Origin: Asterias rubens
Lineage: Eukaryota; Echinodermata; Asteroidea; Forcipulatida; Asteriidae
Reading direction: 5' to 3'
Assembly: GCF_902459465.1 (NCBI RefSeq)
Contig: NC_047065.1
Span: forward strand, 5,142,309 to 5,206,308
Length of the DNA stretch: 64,000 nt
The translations under genes and the position numbers were made by a program. Under the pieces are notes generated by a model. It saw only the letters and a program-made list of their open reading frames with translations. It was not told the DNA's origin and did not search any database. This document shows, piece by piece, positions 20,694 through 33,200 of the stretch. Within the stretch, counting starts at the first letter, position 1. Each line of letters begins with the position of its first letter.

Positions 20694-20990
20694 TGGGTGG
20701 CACGGTTGACTCGTGCGTAAAGCGCTCGCCTCTCACCAAGGTGACCCCGGTTCGATTTCCAGCCAGGGCCATATGTGAGTTGAGTTGTGCGTTGGTTCTC
20801 TGCTGTGCCACGAGGGTTTTCCAGACTATCCGGTTTTTCGCCCTCTGGAAAAATCAAACACTTTTGATCTTGGCTGTGCTGCATGGTCGTAATGGGTTGA
20901 TGTGGCTGGCAGCCAAAGGCGCCCTTGCATGCTTGCTTTTCGAACACGCTGTAGATGCGTCCTTCGCAATTTAGCTCTAGCTACGAGTAA
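20694..20990 (+). mobile_element. tRNA-derived SINE (Glu-like head)
   Basis: Head gggtggcacggttgactcg, anticodon arm cctctcaccaagg (CTC) and ccccggttcgatttcc, then gccacgagggttttcc and a 3' end near an ATT-rich tract (21010-21030). Directly downstream of the PRMT7 stop, so probably in its 3'UTR. Confidence 0.65.
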
Positions 20991-21524
20991 GGATGATTAG
21001 CCCCCCCAAATTATTATTGTTATTATATTAAATTCACTTTCCTGAGAATCCTTAGCTCGCAATCAGAATTTATGAGTAAATGAAAAGGTGACAGTCCTCC
21101 AAATATTTCTGCCGCGATATTATTTTAGCTGTATATAATTTTTTAATTTAAAATAAAAGGGCATCTATGTTGCTCACTTACAGTACTTTTTACCTGAAAT
21201 GAAAGACTAAAGAGCAGGGGTGTCTAAAAACAAAACAGAACGTAAAAAGACGGCCGGAGCGTTTTTTTTTTATCCGCTTGGCCATGAGACGCCAATAAGT
21301 AACATGAACAATTTGTAGCAGGCAGGAGAAAATAATAGCACTCTACACTGCTTCAGTCATTACCAGAATTCATTCTTTTATTGCACAATATTGAATAAAG
21401 CTTCAGTATTCATGAATTCCTTTTTTTATGAAGAGTTTTGTTTTCTTCTTTTCTTGGTTTGTATTGTGCAAAAAAAATTTGTATTTTTAAATGATGTCAC
21501 TCATGACATCACAGGTTTACAACA

Positions 21525-22240
21525 ACTCGCCGGGAACAAAATATTAAACTCGACCGGAATGTTTTTCTTCCTTCAGAATAGAGAAATGAGTTGTTTTCAT
21601 TTCTTTGAACAAAGTGGAAGACTTGCCAGGGTTATTTGCGTAACTCTTAAGGATTCATGAACAAACCTAACAGATTTGAAGGCAGTGGACACTATTGGTA
21701 ATTTTATTGTTAGCATAAAACTTTACTTGGTAACAAGTAATGGGGAGAGATTGATAGTATTAAACATTATGAGAAACGGCTCCCTCTGAAGTGACATAGT
21801 TTTCGAGAAAGAAGTAATTTTCAACGAATTTGATTTCAAAACCTCGGATTTAGAATTTTAGGTCTCGAAATCAAGCATCTGAAAGCACACAACTTCGTGT
21901 GACAAGGGTGTTTTTTATTTCACTTTTATCTCGCAACTTCGACGACCGATTGAGCTGAAATTTTCACAGGTTTGTTATTTTATGCATATGTTGAGATACA
22001 CCAACTGTGAAGACTAGTCTTTAACAATTACCAATAGTGTCCACTGTCTTTAAATGGGAATTCGCCGCGGAAATTTTGAATAACTTTACCGGAATATTTT
22101 TCTTCCTTCAAAATAGAGAATTGAGTTTCTTTAATTTCTTTGTTTGAACAAAGTGGAAGACTTGCCAAGGTTATTTTGTATTCTTGAATTGAATTGTATT
22201 TGCACAACTCTTTAGGATTCATGAACCAACCAAACAGATT
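21525..22240. repeat. Local tandem duplication flanking two F1 copies
   Basis: 21525-21675 and 22058-22239 are diverged copies sharing cttccttcaaaatagaga-type sequence, gaacaaagtggaagacttgcc and ttaggattcatgaaccaac. Each copy ends at the same cagatt|TTAA-like site, immediately followed by an F1 element. Confidence 0.75.
21676..22053 (-). mobile_element. F1 MITE, copy 6
   Basis: Left end ttgaaggcagtggacacta, right end gtgtccactgtctttaa. Full-length core, minus orientation. Confidence 0.9.
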
Positions 22241-22613
22241 TAAAGACACTGGACATGCTTGGTAATTGTCAAATACCAGTCTTCTCACTTTGTGCATGAA
22301 ATAACAAACCTGTGAAAATTTGAGCTCAATTGGTCATCGAAGTTGCGAGCTAATTGTGAAAGAAAAAAAACACCCTTGTTACACGAAGTTGTGTGCTGTC
22401 AGATGCTTGATTTCGAGACCTCACATTCTAAATCTGAGGTCTCGAAATCAAAGTTGTGGAAAATTACTTCTTTCTCGAAAACCACGTCACTTCAGAGGGA
22501 GCCGTTTCTCACAATGTTTTATACTATCAACCTGTCCCCATTACTCATTACCAAGTAACGTTTTATGCTAATAATTATTTTGAGTAATTACCAATATAGT
22601 CCACTGCCTTCAA
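22240..22613 (+). mobile_element. F1 MITE, copy 7
   Basis: Left end ttaaagacactggacatgct, right end tagtccactgccttcaa. Plus orientation, opposite to copy 6 although the flanks are duplicates. Confidence 0.9.
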
Positions 22614-22807
22614 TAGTAAAGTAATTTTAGGACAATTTTCAAATTTGATACAGAGTGTTAAATTTGACAAACGTTCAAATTATTGTCGCTTTCATTGAGT
22701 AAACCTGTAAGGCACATACAGTATATTGGGATATAAATTATAACATATCTTTATAAAAAGTAAACGTTACTTTTAATAGTAATTATAATAATTGGTTGTT
22801 AAATAGC

Positions 22808-22815
22808 ATATGTCC

Positions 22816-22857
<42 letters not shown>

Positions 22858-22930
22858 ACAGCACTTATATTGAGCGCTTCACACAGTCCCGAAGCGCTAT
22901 ACAAAAATTAGTTCAAAATACTTTACAACA
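22808..22930 (-). mobile_element. (AAT)n tract with SINE/LINE 3' tail
   Basis: An AAT repeat at about 22818-22855 followed by gaacagcacttatattgagcg, cttcacacagtcccgaagcg and ctatacaaaa: the reversed 3' tail of the local SINE/LINE families. Confidence 0.6.
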
Positions 22931-24211
22931 TTATAATCCCTGTTCATCATGCACATTTTTAGACCATTCCTCTAACTTTCTAAACTCCCTGTGGAGCATA
23001 ATGACATCAAGCTGCTTAAAATAGCGCCTGCCAAGTAGTTAACCAGATACAATACTGACCTCTCAGAATCCAATTTACTTGGTTAAGTTAATGTTAAGCC
23101 TGAATTTCAGGCAGCGCTATTTGGCAGTGCTTAAACTTCCTCTGCATTGGCATAGTGTATTTTAAGGCACTTTTTAATCTCAAATACCCAAAATTAAACA
23201 TAAAATATCTTTTACAAAACACCATAGATTTCTTGTACTTCTACTCTCCCTTAATATTTAAATCCAGTCTTAAATGATAATCAACCCCAAGGAAATAACT
23301 TGATACACTTTTGAAAGTACCCTTTTTTGTTTTGTTCCTGGTCTCAAAAAGGTACCGAAAGTGAGAGCAATATGAAACACTTTCTGGCCATCAACTCTTC
23401 AAACTAAAAAGATATAAAATATTGTGTATAGTTTCATAGATTATACAATACATGTTACTGGTATTTCAATAGTAAGACCAGTATATTTCTACTTCCGGTA
23501 TTATTCCTACTACCAGCACTTCTACTTCTCTTCCTTCCTACCCTACCCTCACACTGTATCGCCCAAAGCCAAATACTTCACATATTCACTGTGTTATGGC
23601 AAACAACTGTATTGTTATACGGGATTTGAGGCATTGCATGGTGAGGTATCAATGTATATTTGCTTTGCCGTAACACCATGTGTGTACTTGCTGGGTAGGT
23701 TAAGTTCTCTTTGAGAATTTGTCTTGCTATATAATACAAGTATTCTACTACCGCGGAGTAGATTTTTTTCAAAAATCTGGGAGACTTCTCAGTTCTAAAA
23801 AGAACTGTCCTGCTTATTATTAACTGTTATCTTGCCAGAAGGTAGGAAATCGACTGGGACCACTACTTACGCATGGTGGATCGAGGGGACTTCTCGTTAT
23901 TGACTTCACTGCTATTTACCAAGTTATGACAAACAACTTTTGTTCTTTGCTCCTAACACCAATTCGCACAATGAAGCTAAAATGGTTTATTCCACATGAA
24001 ACAAACCATCCCTGAAATGACAGACAGGGGTGCTAAAATGCGCAATAAATTTGTGAGAAACATCAGAAGTGTACAAACGCATCATAAATATGTTTTGTAG
24101 CATTCCAGAGTTTCACACAAGTAGCTGTGTAAGATGAACATTTGTGCTTGTTAATTCCATACCTGGTTTTCTGGAGTGTGTAATCTGTGTTTCAGTGAAT
24201 TACATAGCTTA

Positions 24212-27200
24212 CTATTTCAAACTCTTCGGCTGACCATTACTATCAATCAGACCAAGCTCTGGGTCCTCTGCCGTCACTGGCCCTGGACCGACCTTGGTGT
24301 GGATAATGTACCTCAGGCTATTCGGAATGGGGTCGAAGGTCACAGCGGACTGAAGCTCCTGCGTAAAGATTGGCGGAAAAACACAATAAAAATACCCGCA
24401 GTACCCGCTGCTAAACATAGGATTCGAACTGCCTCTAGCTACCGGGCAATCTCGGTGGTCTAGTTGGTATGACACTGCTCTAGAATTGCAAGGGTCGTGG
24501 GTTCGAATCCCACCCGAGTAAAATGCCTGTGATTTTTTTCACAGGACTCGGGGAAAGTACTGAGTATACAGTGCTACACACATCGGTGTATATGGGTAAA
24601 ACCAAAAAAATTAATATTCTTTATCCCGATGCAAATTTAACATCTATTAAAAACAATAAAAATAGGCATAGCATGAGAATCAAACCGACCCCAAATTCAG
24701 GGCTGTGCTAAAAATGACATCCTTCCAGTGCCCTGTAATGCACATACTTCTAAGCGCACAATTCTGTAATAACTGTCATGCAATGAGGTTCTGACCATTT
24801 TTAGGCAATCTTGTGCAAAGCATTCTTTTTGATTACCTCCATTTTGTAATGTTTTGAAAGTTCACAACTAAGATATTTCATTTCATTTCAGATACATTTA
24901 TTTCATGTCAACATCAATCAATACGGTGTAATAACATTGTTCAGAAAACATATAGTAACTTGTACCAAGGAAAACTTAATCCAGTTGATGAACAATAAAC
25001 AGAAAATAGTTTGACGTTAACATGTAGGAAAAAGAAGAAGCAAAAGCTTTTTTTTCCCTCTTTCCTAAAGACAAGGACAATTTACATAAAAATGAACACA
25101 ACCAAACAAAAGGGACATGGACATTATGCATGAGTGAGACTGGGCAATAGATAAAAGATTTACTAAAAAATGTTGTGCATTAAAATAAAAGAGATATATA
25201 ATGGGAGACTTTTTGAAAGCTCTGCCACTTGAGGGCAGCAGAACTACCAGGTAAGGGTGCACAACTCCTATAGCAAACAATTTATTTTTGAAATTGAAAC
25301 ATAAGTCGCATCACCATAAAGGAAATCCCTCTAATGCTGCTTCCTAAGTTAGAACTTTTCAGTTTGACTTAAAGACAATGGACACTATTGGTCATTGTCA
25401 AAGACCAGTCTTCTCATTTGGTGTATCTCAACATATGCACAAAATAACAAACCTGTGAAAATTTGAGCTCAATTGGTCATTGACGTTGTGAGATAATAAC
25501 GGAAGAAAAACACCCTTGTCACAAGAAGTTGTGTGCTTTTAGATGCTTGATTTCGGGACCTCAAAATCTAATTCTGAGGTCTCGAAATCAAATTCAAACA
25601 ATTTCAGTGGAAAATTACTTCTTTCGCCAAAACAACGTTACTTCAGAGGGAGCCGTTTCTCACAATGTTTTATACTATCAACAGCTCTCCATTGCTTGTT
25701 ACCAAGTAAGTTTTAATGCTAATAATTATTTTGAGTAACTACCAATAGTGTCCAGTGCCTTTAAGAACAATTTTTGCAACAAAATGGCACTACTATTACC
25801 TTGCTTGGGGTGTGGATATCCGCGGGTAGACCTCTGATGAAGACGTCTTCCTTGTCCTCTTCTCCTTGGGGTAGGAAGTGATTGATGAATGAGAGGAGCT
25901 CGCTTACATCGTTCTCAAGAGTAAAGAGAACGGCGTTGGGTCCAGCATCAAAAGTATATGCTGCCTGTGGGGGAAAACAAGAGATGACATTCAATTTGAC
26001 ATTACACTTCTCTTTATGAGAGACTTTTTAACCCAAGCAGTGCCCTGTAATGACCCTGTAATGACCCTTTGGAGACCACCCATTTCTGTATGATCATTTA
26101 AAACGCCCAAAATGGCAGCCATTGCTATTATTATACTGATCGTTTCTCCAAATAAAAAAAAATTGATAAAAGTGTCAACAGAAATAACATGAAACAGAAA
26201 TTTAATTTTGTGTTTAGAAATTGGGATACTATGTTAACATACATGTACTTACATAATACCATCCCTATCTGATCCCTCAAGCTACATCTACCGACTCATT
26301 CAAATTAAAAAAAATATATATCTTTTGTTACTTCAGCTTTAAGAGCTTAGAAATGCCAGTAAAAAACGCATAAAAACGCCAGTAAAAGTACTTAAACATG
26401 TCTATAAAAAGTGATTTAAAAAAATGGCAATAAAAAAACCAATATATATGTTATTGTCAAGTGACATCTACTTACTTTGGTTTGTTTCTTGAATGCATTG
26501 AAGGCGTGTACAAGCCTAACGATGTGTCTTGATGTATCATTCATGTAGGAGATGGGTGGGTAGGTATCTAGACAAACTGCATGAAACTGATTACTATCCT
26601 GAAAAATGAAAAGAACAGACAAACAATTCACAATGAATGATTTGAAGGTTTTTATGGCAAAGGTACAACAAAATGCAGGTTTGTGTCAAATGACGTGTTA
26701 AGGAAGCAGATAAGAGCACCAGACACAAGCCCTGATTTATCTGTTCAGCAGAGTGTGGGTTCCAGTCCCTGTCGTGACACTTGTGTCCTTAAGAACCATT
26801 ATTGCTGCATCCTTCAGATTGGAGGTTAAGCCGCTAGTCCTGTGTGTAGTGTGATTCATACAAAAACTCGCACTTATCGAAAAGCGAAGAGGGTAGGGTT
26901 CACCCCTGCGTTCCTGGTTTGATTGGCTGCATATTGTGCCACAGCACCTTGTCAACCATTACATGGTGCTATGTAAAGGAATTGGTCTCGTACCTCAAGC
27001 TCCACATAACCTTACAGGAAATCACTGAATGTTGAAACGCCTTGAGCGTGACTGAAAGAGTCCACTATCGGTCCTATTATTACAAATCTCAACCGTGTAT
27101 GTATAGGCCTAGTTTGAGAAGTGCCATTGCGGTTGAGATGTCAAGTGCAACGGCTTCAAGTTCTGATGACTGACCTAGACCACTTGGTTTGCCTGGTAGC

Positions 27201-30200
27201 TACAGGCCAGTTTGAGTCCTTTATATTAGCAACGTCCATTTTTACCTTCATTGTGAGTTCTGCAAATGTCTTAAAATCTTTCTCCTCGATAGCGGTCGTC
27301 ATAGCAACCATTCTGTCGGGTACGATCTTCTCAGCTCGGTGCGGAAGGAGAGGACTGGTTTCTACTGTGGATTGCATACCGGCCGTGCTGCTGGTCGCTT
27401 TCTTGTGATCACTCACCTGAAAGTATCAATCAAGAAATAATAATAATAATAATAATAATAAAGAACACTTGATAGAGCGCCGGTATCCGCCTCAGGAAGG
27501 CGCTCATGGCGCTTGAGGAGAGAAAGACAAATTAGGACTGAGGATTGTGTGAGAACGCTTGTTTGAACAAGTGAGATTTTAAGTTTGTCTTGAATGTTGT
27601 GATGGATGGAGATGACTTGACAGTCAGTGGGAGTTGGTTCCACACCCGGGCTGATGCCACAAAAAATGACCTATTGCCCCAAAGAGTGGAAGTTCTGGGC
27701 TGATGAAGCATCATGAGCTCATTAGAACGCAGTCCGGTGTGTGCTGAGGTGTATGGGTGGATGAGGTTGCATTAATCACAGTTGAGATATGTTGCAATTA
27801 CAAATACAACTTCCCTTCCCCCCATTCGACAAAAAGCAAAACAGTAAACAAACAAACAAACAAACCCAGTACTAAAAAACAATAACAGGAAAATCACCTT
27901 CCCAGAAAGTACAATAAAAACGGCATTTAAATACGCTCTACTTAGTAAACTAAATCACAGCGCTTACAAAAGACATCAAGTACAGGAAAATAAATAAGAT
28001 AAACGAAAAATTAAATCAAATGAAAGCCACCTGTAAGTCAACAAATAAACAACGGAAAGTACTCTCACACACATATTTAAAACAAAATCTATTCACAATT
28101 TATCTCTGCTGGACTATGAAAAAGCTTGAGACCAGTACATTGACAGACATTATCCGGAAATAAACTAGCACCTACGTGTAGTAACAAAATGGGTCCATAC
28201 ATGATACGTTCTTACCCTTATACCCGATGTGCAAAGCACTGTTTACTCAGTACTTCCCTAGTCCTGTGAAAACAAATCAACAGGAAAACAATTGGTGGGA
28301 TTCAGGTTTGAATCCTACCTGAGTCATTTGCTTGTGGATTATTTTTTCAAGAGTATACAGTGCTTAATACACATTAGTGTATGGGTTTAAAAACAACTTA
28401 TTTTCTTTCAACGGCTGAAACAGTTGTGCCACATAACGCGATTCGCGCATTCCCTTATAAGGAGTTGTTTACCAGAGGGCGGCGGAGGGCTTTACCATTC
28501 CATAGCTGGAGGGGTGTTGTGTTGAAAAGAATCATTGAACAATTATAATTTTTGCATTTATTTCACTTTTTGACCAAAAGGTGATGATGTTTTTGACCAA
28601 AAAGGTATTTATGGATGGGAATCAAAGTGTGTTGAATCGGATTTCAACTAGTAGTTTAAACCCGCCGAGGCCTGGTTCTTGATAATTTACCTCGACTTCA
28701 TCTTGGTAAAATTATCAAGAACCAGGCCTTTGTGGGAATAAACCACTAGTTGGAAACCTCTTCACCATACATTGATTCCCTTAGTAAAAAAAGGGTCAGA
28801 TTCAAAAAGTAAAAAAAAAGTTTTTCCGTCACAAATCTTTATGTACAAGTGGCACTGCCCTGTGACTAAAACTCCCTCCTCATACTAACAACTAACCACA
28901 AGGATCAATATCCTCATCTCAGGCCAGTAATCCTCAGTCACGACTTGTTCAGCGATGCTATCTTCCCCTGTTTCCTCCTCGCCCATCAGCCATTGTACGA
29001 ACCCTCCGTACATGCTACGGCAGGCACTGCCTGATCCCTGCCGGGCTATGTCCGATACATTGCCTTCTACCTTGAACACTTTCGCAAGAGTTGCCACTGT
29101 GGAAAGTGAAAACAAATGAATTTTCATTATTTTGGTTTGTTAACTTATGGTGTGTGATTGTTTTTGATTTTAATGACTATTCTAAATTTGTTATGTTTTT
29201 CTCTTTGTAACCAATATGGAAATCTTATTCTTCAACACTGTGACAAACTCTGTGGACATTTGAAAGTCCACATAGTATTTAAAGTCCCTACACTATATGG
29301 ACCTCTTTTGTTTTTAGGTATACACTCTTTCCAGGTATACACACTTGACATCACTCGCTTGAATGTTCCTCGAGCAAACAAAGTTCTACATGTAGGTCGG
29401 AAGGCTTAAGTGTGGCTGGGCCCATGATTTGGAACAATCTCCGAACTGCCATTAGGGAATCTTATACTCTATCTGCTTTTTTAATTAAAGTTGATTTTTT
29501 TCTAGTGCACTATGATCTTAATGGAATAGGGCCTTTTAAATTTTAATTCTTATATTATTGTTATGTTAAACACCTGCTATCTGGGACCTTTTTATTGTCC
29601 CTCTTTTGTTTGTACTTTTTTAACAGCCTATTGGTTCTGTGCACACTTTCCAACTGAGATTCCATTTACGAATCCAGTCTGTGGGGGCCTGATATTGTTG
29701 TTCTATTATTCTCTTTTCTATAAAATTCCCTTGTGGGGTCCATTGTATATGATGTAAAAGACCCCACAAGGGCACTCTCATAAGCCCACAAGGACAGACA
29801 AGCCAAACACTCTACTCTTTTGGCTTCACCAGCAAGGCATAAAAATGTCAGTTTCAATTACAGCTCAAAGACTTTTAGACATCCCCATTGGCAATGGGGG
29901 ATTTATATCAACTCATCATTCCCCTAAAAGTGCCTTACCTAAGCACGCATATCCTGCAGCAGAGGAAGCCAGGCCTGCTGCAGTAGGGAAGTTATTCTCG
30001 GAGCAGATGTGTACTTTCCAATCCAACATGGCCGCCGGTGTGACCCCATCTTTAGTTGGGGAGCTTTTCCTCTTGCGAGCTCTCTGACGGACTTGAAACG
30101 AAAACAACATCTCGAAACAGTCAGTTTATATTAAAAATAACAGGTTCCATAATGATTCACTGGGAAATTATATTTTAGAGGTACTTCTGAAAGATAAATT

Positions 30201-33200
30201 TGCTATGAACATTAAGGTGATTTAAGATATTTTTTGCATTTAAGATATAATACAAATATTGACTGCTTCGAATGCTATGGTTAAAACTGGAGCGTTCTAT
30301 TTATCATCCTCGTACACGTAACGGTCGAACACGCGTTTCAGATACACAGATGCACAACTGATTGGGTTTGAGGTGGGTAAAAAACGTCTGGGTACTGCAC
30401 GCCTTGTGATAGTTGTTGGACTATCTTACGGCAAACGATGCACTATCACACGGCCACCGTTTCTAGTAAAACTAAGACATCATGTGACACGCTCTAAACC
30501 AATGAAAAGGCAGAATATTTGTAGGGGGTGTAATAAACAAAAATATTACTTGTGTTTTTACTCTTACACCAATGTGTACTAAGGACCGTATACTCAGTAG
30601 TTCGCAGAGTTCTGCGACAGAAACACTCACAGGCGAGTCACTCAGGTTGAATTTAAACTACACTATTTACATTGGTGTAAGGGTAAAATAATAATAATAT
30701 TTATTTTAACTTTATGCTATAAAAACGCATACTCACTTTCTGCTAGGCACTTCTTCAAACGTGGGTTGTCCAGTGATTCTTCCCTAAAATTAAATATTAA
30801 AAATCATTTTAACACATATGTAAAAAATACCCAAGTACACTGAGAGAAGGTGTTTGCTTGGGTAATAATAATAATAATAATAACCCGTTTTTATATAGCG
30901 CTTTTCACACCCGGAGGGCGTCCCAAAGCGCTTCACATTATTACCCCTGGTCACTGGGCCTTAATATAGTCCTTAAACCATCTCAACTCCCTGGTGGGGA
31001 GTATGCAGCCTGTGCAACATTAATATGCGCTACTCGGCTAAATCAATCACAAGAACCATCTCTGCCCTCACAGGTACCCATTTACCCCTGGGTGGAGAGA
31101 AGCAATTATAGTTAAGTGTCTTGCTCAGGGTATTTCTGACATCCAATGTGTACATAACTTGCCCTACCTGGGCCCGCATCAGAAACATCAAGATCTAGAC
31201 TGAAGTGGATTTTATTCTATTTTCTCTTTTACATTATAAGATGCCTTTAAAAAGTTCCAAAATGAAACAGTTTAAAGGCAGTGGACACTATTGGTAATTA
31301 CTCAAAATAGTTATCAGCATAAAACCTTACTTGGTGATGAGTAATGGGGAGCTGTTGATAGAACGGAAAAACATTGTGAGAAACGGCTCCCTCTGAAGTA
31401 ACGCAGTTTTCGAGAAAGAAGTAATTTTCCACAAATTTTATTTCAAGACCTCAGAATTACATTGTGAGGTCCCAAAATCAAGCATCTGAAAGTACACAAC
31501 TTCGTGTAACAAGGGTGTTTTTTCTGTCAATCTCGCAACTTCGATGACCGATTGAGCTCAAATGTTCACAGGTTTTTTTATTTTATGCATATTATGTTGA
31601 GATACACCAAGTGAGAAGACTGGTCTTTTGAAAATTACCAAAAGTGTCCAATGCCTTTAAATGAATCAAAGTCAGTAATTTGAGCCTGAAATTACACGGA
31701 GGCCATCGCCTCTGGTCTCGGGGCCTTGGTGTCCCATTCAAATGTTACCACTGTTCCAATGGAAGTGACTTTTGCAAAATGAGAATGAAATTGCCCTCTT
31801 AAAGATGAAACTCCATGGGTGGATTTCACAAAGAGTTAAGACTAGTCTTATATCGAGTTAGGATGAGTTACTCGTCCTAACTTAGAACTAGCCATACATT
31901 TTTAATATCTCTTAGGACTAGTCCTAAGCTAGGACTAGTCCTAAGCTAAGACTAGTCCTAAGCTAGGACTAGTCCTAACTCTTTGTGAAATCGACCCCAG
32001 GCCTCTCTGGTACATCAGTTGTCACAGGACGTATGATAATATATAAACAAATTTTAAAGCATCCACACCTGCCATTCAGCCAGATTCTGTCTGTCTTGAA
32101 TTTATTACTAGCAGCAACAGTTGTTTTTGTACAAAGTTGATCGATATGTAACGTTGCACTCAGGGAAGAGTTGACTGGCAGGATAAGTTTTTCATTTCTC
32201 TTCCCCCCTACAAAGAAAACAAAACACTTTATGTTGACAAGTAAAACAATTTTGATGATTATAATGGCTTGCTGAAAAAATTACATCAGTGGGATTATTC
32301 TTCTTATCATTATTATATAATTCTGTTAAAGCCAGTGGACACTATTGGTTATTGTCAAAGACCAGTCTTCTCACTTGCTGTATCTCAACATTATATGCAT
32401 AAAATAACAAACCTGTGCAAATTTGAGCCTTATTGGTCATCGGAGTTGCGAGTTAACTACGAAAGAAAAAAACACCCTTGTCACACGAAGTTGTGTGCTT
32501 TCAGATGCTTGATTTCGGGACCTCAAATTCTAAACTTGAGGTCTCGAAATCAAATTCGTGGAAAATTACTTCTTTCTCTAAAACTACTCCACTTCAGAGG
32601 GAGCCGTTTCTCACAATGTTTTATACTACCAACCTCTCCCCATTACTCGTTACCAAGTAAGGTTTTACGCTAATAATTATTTTGAGTAATTACCAATAGT
32701 GTCCACTGCCTTTAATGGAGGTATCAATAGATGAAACCAAGAACTCATTAAAGTGAAATTTATTGCTGTGATGCTGCGCTCGCAAGCCGGAGGAAACCTG
32801 TACAGTCCAACCAACTCGATATTTTCTAGTAGTTTTCTGGTATTTTCTGGTAGTTTTCCATTTTTTCTGGCTAAATATCATATGTACTGCTGTACTGCTA
32901 TTTTTGGACTTAGAGTTATTATAATATTATTAGATAGTCAAAGTCAAAAATTCAAAATGAGTGTACAGCGCCCCATCCCACGGCAGACCAGAGGGTCTAC
33001 CCAGTAAACATGGTAAAGGGAGATCTCAAAATGAGAAATATGAAACCAATAAATTAATAATTTAATTATATTATTAATTATGTAAGTGGGCCTATTAAAT
33101 ACTTGATGTGATTGTACTTGTAAAAATTATTACCTTTTTACAATTTATTTTGTGTTTTAACTTAATAAAATCTCTATGATCTATCTGCTATTTTATAAAA

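Larger units (their letters stand above)
20628..24211. other. Convergent intergenic region between PRMT7 and MVD
   Basis: Holds the PRMT7 3' end (AATAAA at about 21152), a SINE (20694-20990), a local duplication with two F1 elements (21525-22613), an (AAT)n microsatellite with a SINE/LINE tail (22808-22925), and otherwise unrecognised AT-rich sequence. 22926-24211 has no supported gene; the MVD 3'UTR probably occupies its right part. Confidence 0.6.

Noticed and set aside
22343-22558. Recurrent open frames with near-identical peptides ([44 protein letters not shown]-like) at many positions
   Set aside because: They are translations of the non-coding F1 element. They appear only inside its copies, in several frames and on both strands, and lack starts or splice logic of a gene.
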